Assembly: GCF_015668195.1 (NCBI RefSeq)
Contig: NZ_JADPFC010000001.1
Coordinates: 62,001 to 126,000, forward strand
Length of the DNA: 64,000 nucleotides
Source: Romboutsia_C sp015668195
GTDB lineage: Bacteria; Bacillota; Clostridia; Peptostreptococcales; Peptostreptococcaceae
Direction of reading: 5' to 3'
Below the pieces are notes generated by a model, which did no database searches, had not been told where the DNA came from, and was given only the letters and a program-made list of their open reading frames with translations. Shown in pieces: positions 7,747 to 17,311 of the stretch. Positions within the stretch are counted from its first letter, which is position 1, and each line of letters opens with the position of its first letter. The translations under genes and the position numbers were made by a program.

Positions 7747-8718
7747 ATGTCTATACTTAATTCGGTTTTTGTTTTAGGAGGTATGGGGCTTATATTTGGA
7801 GCGATACTTGCATACGCTTCTAAAAAGTTTTATGTTGAGGTAGATGAAAGAGTTGAAAAAATATTAAGTATACTTCCAGGAGCTAATTGTGGAGGATGTG
7901 GATTTCCAGGATGTGGGGGATTAGCAAATGCAATAGTAGACGGTAGTGCCCCTGTAAATGGATGTCCTGTTGGAGGTTCTGATTGTACTTTAAAAATAGG
8001 AGAAATAATGGGAATATCATCCCAAGAAGGTGAGAAAGAAGTAGCAAAGGTTATATGTAAAGGAAGATGTGATGTAGCAAAAGATAAATATACATATGAA
8101 GGTATTTATGACTGCAGATCAGCTGCTACATTAAACTCTGGAGCTAAATTGTGTAAATATGGATGTTTAGGTCTTGGAACATGTAAAGACTATTGTAAAT
8201 TTGGTGCTATATCTATAATAGATGGATTAGCAGTAATAGATGAAGAAAAATGTGTAATGTGTGGAAAATGTATTGAAGTTTGTCCAAAGGGCATAATATC
8301 TAAAAAGCCAGCAAAACAAGAAATTGTAGTTGAATGTAACAGTAAAGATTTTGGAAAAGAAGTCAAGGAAAAATGTAGTGTTGGGTGCATAGGATGTGGA
8401 ATTTGTGCTAAGGCATGTAAATTTGATGCAATAGAATTTGAAAATAAAATTGCTAAAGTAAATTATGATAAATGTGTAGGGTGTATGGTATGTGTTGAAA
8501 AATGCCCAACCAAAGTTATAAAAGGTAGCTTAGAAAATAGAAAAAAAGTTATGATAGAAGAAAGCCTATGTATAGGTTGTACTATTTGTAAAAAGCAATG
8601 CAAGTTTGATGCCATAGAAGGGGAATTAAAAGGAAAACATAAAGTTGATAAGGAAAAATGTGTTGGATGTCATTTATGCCTAGAAAAATGTCCTAAAAAG
8701 GCTATTAAAACTACATAA
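7747..8718 (+). CDS. rnfB: Rnf complex subunit B, multi-cluster ferredoxin-type
   Basis: A 323-residue electron-entry subunit that accepts electrons from reduced ferredoxin. It has an N-terminal membrane anchor (about residues 5-25), an Fe-S domain with NCGGCGFPGCGG and a later NGCPVGG, and then six ferredoxin-like motifs: CKYGCLGLGTCKDYC, CVMCGKC, CIGCGIC, CVGCMVC, CIGCTIC and CVGCHLC. The extended C-terminus is typical of acetogenic and fermentative Clostridia rather than the shorter proteobacterial RnfB. It is the last gene of the operon, with a terminator 11 bases later. Confidence 0.95.
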   Translation: MSILNSVFVLGGMGLIFGAILAYASKKFYVEVDERVEKILSILPGANCGGCGFPGCGGLANAIVDGSAPVNGCPVGGSDCTLKIGEIMGISSQEGEKEVAKVICKGRCDVAKDKYTYEGIYDCRSAATLNSGAKLCKYGCLGLGTCKDYCKFGAISIIDGLAVIDEEKCVMCGKCIEVCPKGIISKKPAKQEIVVECNSKDFGKEVKEKCSVGCIGCGICAKACKFDAIEFENKIAKVNYDKCVGCMVCVEKCPTKVIKGSLENRKKVMIEESLCIGCTICKKQCKFDAIEGELKGKHKVDKEKCVGCHLCLEKCPKKAIKTT

Positions 8719-8726
8719 TATGGATA

Positions 8727-8764
8727 AGATAAAGGTATGGTTTTTTCCATACCTTTATTTTTTT
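8727..8764 (+). terminator. Terminator of the rnf operon
   Basis: The arms ATAAAGGTATGG and CCATACCTTTAT surround a T-rich loop and are followed by a run of Ts. Confidence 0.88.
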
Positions 8765-8916
8765 ATGAAATTATAATAAATTTATAAATAAATAAAATCG
8801 ACTCATTGAAATATAACAATTATGTTACAAAAATCGTTCGACATTTGTGTTGAATTTTTTACAATATAATGATAGACTAAATAAGTACAATTCTAAGTAC
8901 CAAATGAGGTGATAAA

Positions 8917-9501
8917 ATGAATATAATCTTAGCGTCAGCATCTCCTAGAAGGAAAGAAATTCTAGAAAATATCAACGTAAAATTTGATATAGTTAAAAGT
9001 GATATAGATGAGGTTATATTAGAGGATGAGTTACCACCTCAAGTGGTAATGAGACTTGCATTTGAGAAAAGTATGGATGTAGCAAAATCAAATCAGGAAT
9101 CTTTGGTTATAGGAGCAGATACAATTGTTGTATTTAATAACAAAGTATTAGGGAAACCAAAGGACAAAGAAGATGCTAGAAATACTATTAGGTTATTATC
9201 TGGAAATACTCATGAAGTAATAACAGGTATTAGTTTAATTAATTTAAGTGCAAATAAAAAGATAATCGATTATGTAGTTAGTAGAGTTAAATTTAAGGAT
9301 TTATCAGAATATGATATAAATGATTATATTAATACTGGTGAGTCATTAGATAAAGCTGGAGCATATGGAATTCAAGGGTATGGATCATTACTAATTGAGG
9401 AGATACAAGGTGATTACTTCAATATAGTTGGATTACCTATATCAAAGTTAAGTGATTTAGTCAAAAAGAACTTTGATATAAACTTTTTTTATGGAGGATG
9501 A
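8917..9501 (+). CDS. maf: Maf family nucleotide pyrophosphatase
   Basis: A 194-residue protein starting MNIILASASPRRKEIL, the signature substrate-binding loop of Maf/YhdE enzymes. These hydrolyse dTTP, UTP or modified nucleoside triphosphates to monophosphates and pyrophosphate, and overexpression in Bacillus blocks septation. Further motifs are VIGADTIVVF and GKPKDKEDA. GAGGTGA precedes ATG 8917. It heads the maf-radC-mreBCD cluster, a common Firmicutes order. Confidence 0.93.
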   Translation: MNIILASASPRRKEILENINVKFDIVKSDIDEVILEDELPPQVVMRLAFEKSMDVAKSNQESLVIGADTIVVFNNKVLGKPKDKEDARNTIRLLSGNTHEVITGISLINLSANKKIIDYVVSRVKFKDLSEYDINDYINTGESLDKAGAYGIQGYGSLLIEEIQGDYFNIVGLPISKLSDLVKKNFDINFFYGG

Positions 9502-9530
9502 TATAACTGAAGGATTCTTTTGATGTTAAA

Positions 9531-10205
9531 ATGACTTTGAAGGATATGACATTAGAAGAAAGACCTAGAGAAAAGATGCTTGTTAAAGGAGAAAAATGCT
9601 TATCTAATTCAGAGTTGTTAGCAATTATTATCCGAACAGGCACTAAATCAAAAAATGCTATTGAATTAGCTAATTATATCATAAATAAAGACACTCAAGG
9701 TATAAGATACCTAAAGGATATGACCATAGAAGAGTTATGTGAAATAGATGGAGTAGGACTATCTAAAGCAACGCAAATAAAGGCAGCGTTAGAACTAGGA
9801 TCTAGAATAGCTAGTTTTAAGCCTAGCCGATATAAGGTAAAAAACCCTTGGGATATATACAAGTATTATATGGATATTTTAAGATATGAAAAGCAAGAGG
9901 TTTTTAAGGTGGTTCTTTTAAATACGAAAAATGAAATAATATCAGATGTAGAAGTATCAAAAGGTACTTTAAATTCTTCTTTAGTACATCCAAGAGATGT
10001 ATTTAGAGAGGCTATAAAACGAAGTACAAATAAGATAATTCTAATGCACAATCATCCATCTGGTTCTGTTGAGCCATCAAATGAAGATAAAAACATTACA
10101 TCAAGACTTATTAAGTGCGGAGAGCTAATAGGAATAGAAGTAATAGATCATATAATCATAGGTGACGGATTATATTTTAGTTTTAAAGAGAGTATGATAA
10201 TCTAA
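9531..10205 (+). CDS. radC: RadC family JAMM-motif protein
   Basis: Residues 1-70 form a helix-hairpin-helix-like region (EERPREKMLVKG, LCEIDGVGLSKATQI), followed by an MPN/JAMM domain with the metal ligands HNHPSGSVEPSNED near residues 173-186. RadC was once thought to act in DNA repair; its true role remains unclear. The start is debatable: ATG 9531 has only a distant purine site, whereas an in-frame CTG at 9507 lies 8 bases after GGAGGA and would add 8 residues. The gene lies between maf and mreB. Confidence 0.9.
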   Translation: MTLKDMTLEERPREKMLVKGEKCLSNSELLAIIIRTGTKSKNAIELANYIINKDTQGIRYLKDMTIEELCEIDGVGLSKATQIKAALELGSRIASFKPSRYKVKNPWDIYKYYMDILRYEKQEVFKVVLLNTKNEIISDVEVSKGTLNSSLVHPRDVFREAIKRSTNKIILMHNHPSGSVEPSNEDKNITSRLIKCGELIGIEVIDHIIIGDGLYFSFKESMII

Positions 10206-10234
10206 TTGGATATAGTAAGGAAGGAGAATTAAGT

Positions 10235-11311
10235 ATGTCTAAGGAAAAAAAAGAAAAAAAAGAGAAAAAAGGGTTAATGTCAATGTTTGGATTTAAAAAG
10301 ATGACAAAGGATATGGGTATAGATTTAGGTACAGCAAATACTTTAGTTTATATAAAAGGTCAAGGTATAGTAGTAAGAGAACCATCTGTTGTTGCTATAA
10401 GAGATGATAGCAAGGAAGTTTTAGCAGTTGGAGAAGAAGCTAAAAAGATGATAGGTAGAACACCAGGTAATATAGTAGCTATAAGACCTATGAAAGATGG
10501 GGTTATAGCTGATTTTGATGTTACATCAGCAATGCTTAGCTACTTTATACAAAAAGCAGCAGCTAAAAAGGGTGTGGTAAGTCCTAGAATAGCAATATGT
10601 GTACCTTATGGCGTTACAGAAGTAGAAAAAAGAGCTATAGAAGAAGCTGCAAGACAAGCAGGAGCAAGAGATGCATACTTAATAGAAGAACCAATGGCAG
10701 CTGCTATAGGAGCTGGTCTTAGAGTTGAAGAACCAGAAGGAAATATGGTTGTAGATATCGGTGGAGGTACTACTGAAATAGCTGTTATATCTTTAGGAGG
10801 TATAGTTACTGCCAAGTCAATAAGAATTGGTGGGGATGAGTTTGATGAGTCTATAGTAGCATATGTTAAAAAAGAATATAACTTAGCTATAGGTGAAAGA
10901 ACAGCTGAAGATGTTAAAATAAGTATAGGATCAACATTTAAAGGTGATCAAGAAACTAATATGCAAATAAGAGGTAGAGACTTAATATCAGGTCTTCCTA
11001 AAACAATAGAAATAGGATCAGCAGAAGTTAGAGATGCATTAAAAGAGCCTATAAACTCAATAGTAGATGCGATAAAATCAACTTTAGAAAAAACACCACC
11101 AGAATTAGCATCAGACATAATGGAAAATGGAATAATGTTAACTGGAGGGGGAGCATTACTTAGAGGTCTTGATAAGTTAGTTAAACAAGAAACAGGCATG
11201 CCTGTTACAATAGCAGAAAGCCCACTAGATTGTGTTGCTTTAGGTACTGGTAAATCAGTAGAAGACCAAGAAATATTTGAAAAAGTATTAATGATGAATG
11301 CAAGAAAGTAA
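10235..11311 (+). CDS. mreB: Rod shape-determining actin homologue MreB
   Basis: A 358-residue bacterial actin. After a Lys/Glu-rich N-terminus (residues 2-13) and an amphipathic stretch that probably binds membrane, the ATPase signature GIDLGTANTLVYI begins near residue 28; DIGGGTTEIAV and LTGGGALLRGLD mark phosphate 2 and adenosine motifs. MreB filaments move with the elongasome and guide lateral wall synthesis. AAGGAGAATTA precedes ATG 10235. It is followed by mreC and mreD, 19 and 14 bases apart. Confidence 0.97.
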   Translation: MSKEKKEKKEKKGLMSMFGFKKMTKDMGIDLGTANTLVYIKGQGIVVREPSVVAIRDDSKEVLAVGEEAKKMIGRTPGNIVAIRPMKDGVIADFDVTSAMLSYFIQKAAAKKGVVSPRIAICVPYGVTEVEKRAIEEAARQAGARDAYLIEEPMAAAIGAGLRVEEPEGNMVVDIGGGTTEIAVISLGGIVTAKSIRIGGDEFDESIVAYVKKEYNLAIGERTAEDVKISIGSTFKGDQETNMQIRGRDLISGLPKTIEIGSAEVRDALKEPINSIVDAIKSTLEKTPPELASDIMENGIMLTGGGALLRGLDKLVKQETGMPVTIAESPLDCVALGTGKSVEDQEIFEKVLMMNARK

Positions 11312-11330
11312 TTAAAAGTTGGTGATATCT

Positions 11331-12218
11331 TTGAGATTTGATAAAAATAAAAAAGGGAAGAAAAAGATCAACGTTAAAGTGATAGCAACAGGAACTGTTG
11401 CTATCACTTTAATTGGAATTATAGGAATATCAATAGGCAAATTTTCAGGTAGAAATCCAATAGGTCCAGGACCTATTTTAGATGCTGTGTCTGTTGTAGA
11501 AGAAACTTTTAATAAGGGTTTTAAATTCCTGGGTGATGGTCTTGGTGATCTAATTAATTATAAGAAAAATGCTAATAAAATAGATAAGCTAGAAAAAGAA
11601 AAGAATGAGTTAAAATTAGAAATAGCGAAATTGAATAAAAAACTAGATGAAGTAGAATCACTAGAAAGTTTAAAAAAATCATTAAACTTTATAGACGAGA
11701 AGTATGAAGCTAAGTCTATAGCAGCTAGTGTTGTCTCAAAAAATGATGGTAACTGGTATGAAAGTTTTGTACTAAGTGCTGGTAGTGCAGACGGAGTTAA
11801 AAAAGATAGTTTAGTAGTAAATGGTAGTGGTCTAGTTGGTATAGTATATGAAGTTTCTAAAAACTATAGCAAAGCAGTATCATTACTTGATAGTAAATCA
11901 TCAGTAAGTTTTAGACTATTAAAAGACTCTAAATTTAAAGGAGTATTAACTCAAAACTCTACTTTAGACAATAAGGAAAACTACAAAAATAAAGGTTATC
12001 TATATGGATATATGTTTGATAGTAATTATGATGTAATTCCAGGTGATGTAATTGTAACGTCAGGACTTGGGTTATATCCAGAAGGTATACCTATAGGTGA
12101 AGTTGATAAAGTTATAGATGATAAGAATAAATCTATGAAATCTGTAGTTGTTAAACCTTATGCTGATTTTAAAAATATAGATGATGTTAGAATCATTGAA
12201 CCTAGAAATATAAGATAA
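11331..12218 (+). CDS. mreC: Rod shape-determining protein MreC
   Basis: A 295-residue protein with a basic N-terminus, one membrane helix (about residues 19-39), a coiled coil (about 80-115) and two extracellular beta domains. It scaffolds PBP2 and RodA in the elongasome. The start is TTG 11331: GGTGA (11321-11325) lies 5 bases upstream, whereas the earlier in-frame TTG 11319 and GTG 11322 would overlap that site. Confidence 0.94.
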   Translation: MRFDKNKKGKKKINVKVIATGTVAITLIGIIGISIGKFSGRNPIGPGPILDAVSVVEETFNKGFKFLGDGLGDLINYKKNANKIDKLEKEKNELKLEIAKLNKKLDEVESLESLKKSLNFIDEKYEAKSIAASVVSKNDGNWYESFVLSAGSADGVKKDSLVVNGSGLVGIVYEVSKNYSKAVSLLDSKSSVSFRLLKDSKFKGVLTQNSTLDNKENYKNKGYLYGYMFDSNYDVIPGDVIVTSGLGLYPEGIPIGEVDKVIDDKNKSMKSVVVKPYADFKNIDDVRIIEPRNIR

Positions 12219-12232
12219 AGGAGACTATAGAT

Positions 12233-12721
12233 ATGAAAAGAGTTTTACTTTGTCTTTTAGGTATTTTGTTAGTTATAGTAGAAGGTAGTATTACCAACTA
12301 CATAAATATATTTAGCGTAAGCTTTAATATAGTAATAATATATATGACGATTATATCTTTGTATTTGGATGAATTAGAAGCGGGTATAATAGGTGCTATA
12401 GTAGGTGTAACTAAAGATATAGCTGTAGGTGGAATATTTGGAGTTAATGGTTTAATACTATTTTTAACTTCTTATACAATAAGCCATTTAAAAGATAAAA
12501 TATATAAGGAAAGTAGTATAACTATATTTGCGTTAGTTTTTTTAACTACTTTAGTTAATTCTATTGTAAATATAGCAACTACGATCTTGGTCTATAACAG
12601 CTATGGAATAATTAAGTTACTAATTACGGGAATTTTAATAATGCCTACTTTAAATAGTCTGTTAAGTATTATTTTATACAAAATATCTAAAAAATCTATA
12701 TTAAAACTAAAAGAAGATTAG
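12233..12721 (+). CDS. mreD: Rod shape-determining protein MreD
   Basis: A 162-residue hydrophobic protein with about five membrane helices, the usual size of MreD. It completes the mreBCD set and helps assemble the MreC-PBP2-RodA complex. AAAGGAGA precedes ATG 12233. Sequence conservation in this family is weak, so the call depends on hydrophobicity, length and position between mreC and the PBP2 gene. Confidence 0.92.
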   Translation: MKRVLLCLLGILLVIVEGSITNYINIFSVSFNIVIIYMTIISLYLDELEAGIIGAIVGVTKDIAVGGIFGVNGLILFLTSYTISHLKDKIYKESSITIFALVFLTTLVNSIVNIATTILVYNSYGIIKLLITGILIMPTLNSLLSIILYKISKKSILKLKED

Positions 12722-12732
12722 TTGGTGATTTA

Positions 12733-15732
12733 ATGGAAAAAAACAAAAAGATAGATAGATTATTGATAATAAAAAGAATCATCATATGTGTATTTATAGT
12801 TATTTCCTTTAAAATTTTATATATGACTATTTTTAGATATGACCATTATAAAGAATTAGCTGAAAATAAGACATATAAGGAATTGCCTATAAAAGCCCCG
12901 AGGGGAGAAATAAGAGATAGATATGGACGTTTAATTGCAGGAAATAAAAATTTATTTACTGTACAAGTATCTGCAGATGGTATAAATAAAAAAGGAGCAG
13001 ATAATAAATCTATGGCTAATGAAATATCATTAGACATAATCAAACTTTTAGAGTCTAATAAAGAAGAATATATAGATGAATTCCCTATATACTTTAAAAA
13101 TGGTAAATTCTACTACACATTTGATGATAAAATAGATAAATATAAAGAAGAAGAAGGTATACCAAAAGAGTTAAATGCTAAAGAAAGTTTTTATTTTATT
13201 GTAGATAAGCTAATTAGCGAAGGTGTACTTACGAAAGAAGATAGAAATTTAGACCCTAGTAAGCTACAAAAAAAGCTTAATGAAAATGGAGAATATCCTC
13301 CTATACTTGTAAGTAAATGGATGTTTACTGAAGAGAAGAACAAAAAAGACTGGTTAGAAAGTTATAAAATAAAAAATCCTGATATTAGTGCTAAAAATGC
13401 ATTTAGAGATATTAGAAATGACTATAAGATAGACCCTAAGCTAAGTAATACGGATGCTAGAAAAATACTTATAGTTAGGGATCTTATAAAATCTCAAGGC
13501 TATTCTAGATATAATCCAGTTACCATTGCAAAAGATATAAATCAAAATACAATATCTCAAATTGAGGAAAAAGGAATGGAACTTCCAGGGGTATCTGTGG
13601 CAGTAGAGCCAGTTAGATATTATCCAGAATCAAATTTAGCTTCTCATATAATAGGTCATATGGGTAAAATGCCATATAATCAAGAAGAGAAATATCTAAA
13701 TCCTGAAAAAGAAGGTAAAAAGTACTCAAAGGGAGATACAGTAGGTATAACTGGTGTTGAAAAGAGTTATGAAGAGAAGCTTAAAGGTGTTGATGGGCAC
13801 AAAAAAGTTCAGGTAGATGCATTAGGTAGAGTAACAAAAGAATTAGATGTACAAGAACCACAATCTGGAGATACTGTATATCTAAGTATAGATAAAGATT
13901 TACAAGAAGTTGCTCAAGATGTACTAAAGAGAACTATAGATGTAGCTAGAACAGCAGGAACATTTAAAAGTCCTTTTGGAAATAAAAGTTTTTCACAAGC
14001 TGCACCACGTGCAAATTCAGGAGCTGTAGTAGCTATAGATGTTAAAACTGGGGATGTGCTAGCCATGGCTAGTTATCCAGACTACGATCCTAATAAATTT
14101 GTAAATGGTATATCTTATGAAGATTATGAAAAATTACAACCTAAAAATAAAAATGATGTACTAGCACCTAACGCTCAAGTAAATTTAGCTACTCAAGGGG
14201 TATTCCAACCGGGTTCTACATTTAAGATGGTTACGGGTATGGCAGCTATAGATAATGGTATGAATCCAAATTATACAATAAATGATCCTGGTGTTATAAT
14301 GCTTGGAAATAGACCTTTTGCCGATTATGTATGGCATAAGTCAAGAAGTAATCATGGAGCAACAAATTTATACAAAGCAATACAAGAATCATGTAATATC
14401 TATTTCTACACAATAGGTAGTGGTGAAAATAGAGTAGGTGGAAAAGATCCTAATGTAAAAATAGGACCAAATGATACCCTTAAATATGCTAAATTATTTG
14501 GATTAGATGATTATACAGGTCTTAATGACGAGATAGATGAAAAAAAGGGTAGTGTACCAAGTATAGAAACTAAATTAAAATCAGCTAAGGCTTTACTTAG
14601 ATCATATCTAGAAAAAGAAATGAAAAATAAGTTTACTGATATAACTAAGGAAAAAAATGAAGCTGAATATGAAAAAAGAATAGATGAAATTGTTAGCTGG
14701 GCAGATGAGCCAACTACAGTCACTAGAGGTGAAGCTATTGAAAGGCTTGCTAAATTAAATGTAAAAGAAAAAGATATAGAGCCTTTAGCTGATGAAATAG
14801 TATTTAATCACCTAAAATTTGCTAAATGGAGTATAGCAGATACATTTAACTTATCTATAGGACAAGGTGAGAACCAATACACTCCAGCTCAAATGGCAAG
14901 GTATACTGCAGCAATAGCAAATGGTGGAGATTTAGTTGATTTATCAGTTATAAATAGAGTTGTGCCTAGTGATTACAAATCTGTTGATATTGACGAAAAT
15001 AAAAAAGAAAAGATACCATTTAAGAATAGTGAAAATCTAAAGCATATAACTGAAGGTATGAAAAGAGTTACGACTTCAAGTTCTGTTAAGAGTTTATTTA
15101 AGAACTTCCCTGTTAGTGTAGCGGCAAAAACAGGAACCGCTGAGAAAAGTGGTAAGATACCTACAGAAAATGAAGTTGATTATTTAAAAAGTCATATGGG
15201 ATCTTATGGAGTGGCTTTAGATCAAGCGCTAAGTCTTGCGGAAACTCTTAAAGAGGGAAGAGAGCAAGAGTTGTCAGAGGAAAGAGAAAAAGAGTTAAAA
15301 GAAGAACTAAAATCTAAAGATATAACTGAAGAAAGAAAGAAAGAAATAGAAGAAGAGTTAAAAGAAGGTGTAAGCGTTAAATTAGAAAAAAATAATGATA
15401 AAATAGACGCTGCATATTTAAGGAAAGCTATAAAACAATTAAACCCTAATATAACAGACAAAGAAATAGATAGATATAAATCAGACTATGATTCCTTTGC
15501 ATGGAGTGTAGGGTTTGCACCAGCAGATGATCCAGAGATAGCAGTTGTATGTATGATACCTCAAGGTGATTCAAGTACTTATGCAATGTTACCTGTAAGA
15601 GAGTTAATAGGAGCATATCTTGGATTGACAGATGATTATTTAGCTGCTAATAAAGGTACTGCTAAGAAAGAAGAAAGTAGTAAAAAGTCGAATAATGATG
15701 ATATAAATTTTGCTTCTCAAATGAAAAAATAA
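12733..15732 (+). CDS. mrdA: Penicillin-binding protein 2 (class B transpeptidase), enlarged
   Basis: A 999-residue class B PBP that cross-links peptidoglycan in the elongasome. It has a membrane anchor near residues 13-35, a dimerisation domain starting at APRGEIRDRYGR, and a transpeptidase domain with S495-T-F-K (nucleophile Ser), S553-C-N and K799-T-G. The protein is much longer than the usual 600-720 residues. Extra length lies in the N-terminal domain, between SCN and KTG, and in a highly charged coiled insertion of about 100 residues between KTG and SFAWSVGFAP (near 917). It sits directly after mreD, supporting PBP2 rather than SpoVD or FtsI. Confidence 0.93.
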   Translation: MEKNKKIDRLLIIKRIIICVFIVISFKILYMTIFRYDHYKELAENKTYKELPIKAPRGEIRDRYGRLIAGNKNLFTVQVSADGINKKGADNKSMANEISLDIIKLLESNKEEYIDEFPIYFKNGKFYYTFDDKIDKYKEEEGIPKELNAKESFYFIVDKLISEGVLTKEDRNLDPSKLQKKLNENGEYPPILVSKWMFTEEKNKKDWLESYKIKNPDISAKNAFRDIRNDYKIDPKLSNTDARKILIVRDLIKSQGYSRYNPVTIAKDINQNTISQIEEKGMELPGVSVAVEPVRYYPESNLASHIIGHMGKMPYNQEEKYLNPEKEGKKYSKGDTVGITGVEKSYEEKLKGVDGHKKVQVDALGRVTKELDVQEPQSGDTVYLSIDKDLQEVAQDVLKRTIDVARTAGTFKSPFGNKSFSQAAPRANSGAVVAIDVKTGDVLAMASYPDYDPNKFVNGISYEDYEKLQPKNKNDVLAPNAQVNLATQGVFQPGSTFKMVTGMAAIDNGMNPNYTINDPGVIMLGNRPFADYVWHKSRSNHGATNLYKAIQESCNIYFYTIGSGENRVGGKDPNVKIGPNDTLKYAKLFGLDDYTGLNDEIDEKKGSVPSIETKLKSAKALLRSYLEKEMKNKFTDITKEKNEAEYEKRIDEIVSWADEPTTVTRGEAIERLAKLNVKEKDIEPLADEIVFNHLKFAKWSIADTFNLSIGQGENQYTPAQMARYTAAIANGGDLVDLSVINRVVPSDYKSVDIDENKKEKIPFKNSENLKHITEGMKRVTTSSSVKSLFKNFPVSVAAKTGTAEKSGKIPTENEVDYLKSHMGSYGVALDQALSLAETLKEGREQELSEEREKELKEELKSKDITEERKKEIEEELKEGVSVKLEKNNDKIDAAYLRKAIKQLNPNITDKEIDRYKSDYDSFAWSVGFAPADDPEIAVVCMIPQGDSSTYAMLPVRELIGAYLGLTDDYLAANKGTAKKEESSKKSNNDDINFASQMKK

Positions 15733-15791
15733 GAGGAAAAAAATATTTTTTGAAGAATATATAAAAATGATACATCACTCTGGAGGTTGTT

Positions 15792-16463
15792 ATGTCTTTT
15801 AAAGAGTTTAATACCAGAGAACTTGTAGAGTTCAAGGGTAGCAAAAGAGGGATAATTGTAAATATAAAGAAAGAAGCCTCTTTTGAAGAAATAAAACAAA
15901 GTATAATAAACAGGCTAGAGTCATCAGTAGGATTTTTTAATGGAGCTAAAATATGTGAGATTAATTGTGATTGTTTAAGTGATATACAAATTTTAGAGAT
16001 AAAAGAACATATATCATCAAGATTTGATGTTGAATTTATTGATGATGAGTATAAAAAAGAAAAGTATGAATTTAAAACAAAATATGTCAATAATCTAAGA
16101 TCTGGTGAAAACATAGAGTTTGATGGAGATGTAGTAGTTATGAATGATATGAAATCAGGATCACAAGTAAGCTCAAAGTCAAATGTAGTAGTTATGGGAA
16201 ATGTAGATCCAGGTGCAAGAATAGTAGCTAATGGAAATGTTATAATAATGGGAAGTGTTAAGGGGTTTGTCCATGCAGGTTCAGATGGAAATGAAAGTGC
16301 TTATGTAGTAGCTAACCACCTAGATGCTAGAATATTACAAATAGCAAATAATATAGCTGAAGCTCCAGAAGATGAGTTTTTTGAAGGAAAAACAATTAAT
16401 CCAGAAATAGCTTTTGTAAGCGATGGAACTATAGTCATAGAAAACTATTCAAATAAAGTTTAA
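15792..16463 (+). CDS. minC: Septum site-determining protein MinC
   Basis: A 223-residue FtsZ-assembly inhibitor with an N-terminal alpha/beta domain (to about residue 105) and a C-terminal right-handed beta-helix with repeated VVVMNDMKSGS, VVVMGNVDPGA and VIIMGSVKGF turns. The C-terminal domain binds MinD and dimerises. TGGAGG lies 7 bases before ATG 15792. It is the first gene of minCDE, placed between the PBP2 gene and rodA. Confidence 0.95.
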   Translation: MSFKEFNTRELVEFKGSKRGIIVNIKKEASFEEIKQSIINRLESSVGFFNGAKICEINCDCLSDIQILEIKEHISSRFDVEFIDDEYKKEKYEFKTKYVNNLRSGENIEFDGDVVVMNDMKSGSQVSSKSNVVVMGNVDPGARIVANGNVIIMGSVKGFVHAGSDGNESAYVVANHLDARILQIANNIAEAPEDEFFEGKTINPEIAFVSDGTIVIENYSNKV

Positions 16464-16494
16464 AAATAAGTATTAATCCATAGGGGGTAGTAAC

Positions 16495-17292
16495 ATGAGT
16501 GAAGTTATTGTCATAACGTCTGGTAAAGGCGGAGTAGGAAAGACTACTACCGCAGCAAACTTAGGAACTGCTCTAAGTTTGGAAAATAAAAAAGTAGTTA
16601 TAGTAGATGCAGATATTGGTCTTAGAAATTTAGATGTAGTAATGGGACTTGAAAATAGAATTGTTTATGATATTGTAGACGTTGTAGAGGGAACATGTAG
16701 ATTAAAACAAGCTTTAATCAAAGATAAAAGATTTGAAAATTTATATTTACTTCCTGCAGCTCAAACAAGAGATAAAAATGCTGTATCTGTTGAGCAAATG
16801 CACGATTTATGCCAAAAACTTAGAGAAACATTTGATTATGTATTAATAGACTGTCCTGCCGGTATAGAACAAGGTTTTAAAAATGCCATAGCAGGAGCAG
16901 ATAGGGCAATAGTAGTAACTAATCCAGAAGTTTCTGCAGTAAGAGATGCAGATAGAATAATAGGATTATTAGAAGCCAATGAAATAAAAACAATAGAATT
17001 AGTGATAAACAGAATAAGACACGATATGGTAAGACGTGGAGACATGATGGACAAGCAGGACATAATAGAAATATTGGCTATAAAGCTATTAGGATTAGTT
17101 CCAGATGACGAAAGTATAATTGTATCTACGAATAAAGGTGAACCTGCGATACTTGATTCTAAATCATTAGCAGGGCAAGCTTACAAAAATATAGCACAAA
17201 GAATATTAGGTAATGATGTACCTATATTAGAGGTAGAAGCAGAAAGCGGATTTTTCAGCAAAATAAAGAAGATGTTTGGTATGGCTAAGTAG
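16495..17292 (+). CDS. minD: Septum site-determining ATPase MinD
   Basis: A 265-residue deviant-Walker P-loop ATPase: GKGGVGKTT at residues 10-18, VDADIGLRNLD and DCPAGIEQGF (switch). The C-terminus SGFFSKIKKMFGMAK forms the amphipathic membrane-targeting helix. ATP-bound dimers recruit MinC to the membrane at the poles. GGGGGTAGTA precedes ATG 16495. Confidence 0.97.
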   Translation: MSEVIVITSGKGGVGKTTTAANLGTALSLENKKVVIVDADIGLRNLDVVMGLENRIVYDIVDVVEGTCRLKQALIKDKRFENLYLLPAAQTRDKNAVSVEQMHDLCQKLRETFDYVLIDCPAGIEQGFKNAIAGADRAIVVTNPEVSAVRDADRIIGLLEANEIKTIELVINRIRHDMVRRGDMMDKQDIIEILAIKLLGLVPDDESIIVSTNKGEPAILDSKSLAGQAYKNIAQRILGNDVPILEVEAESGFFSKIKKMFGMAK

Positions 17293-17311
17293 CAAAGGGG
17301 GGAGTATATTC

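Noticed and set aside
8821..8870. Imperfect inverted repeat (TTACAAAAATCG ... CGACATTTGT) upstream of maf as a regulator site
   Set aside because: Several mismatches; only the TATAAT at 8865 looks real and its -35 partner is poor.
15662..16114. Long minus-strand frame overlapping the end of the PBP2 gene and minC
   Set aside because: It covers two conserved genes on the opposite strand, shows low-complexity Ser/Phe/Leu composition and lacks a start signal; it is a shadow of the AT-rich coding strand.
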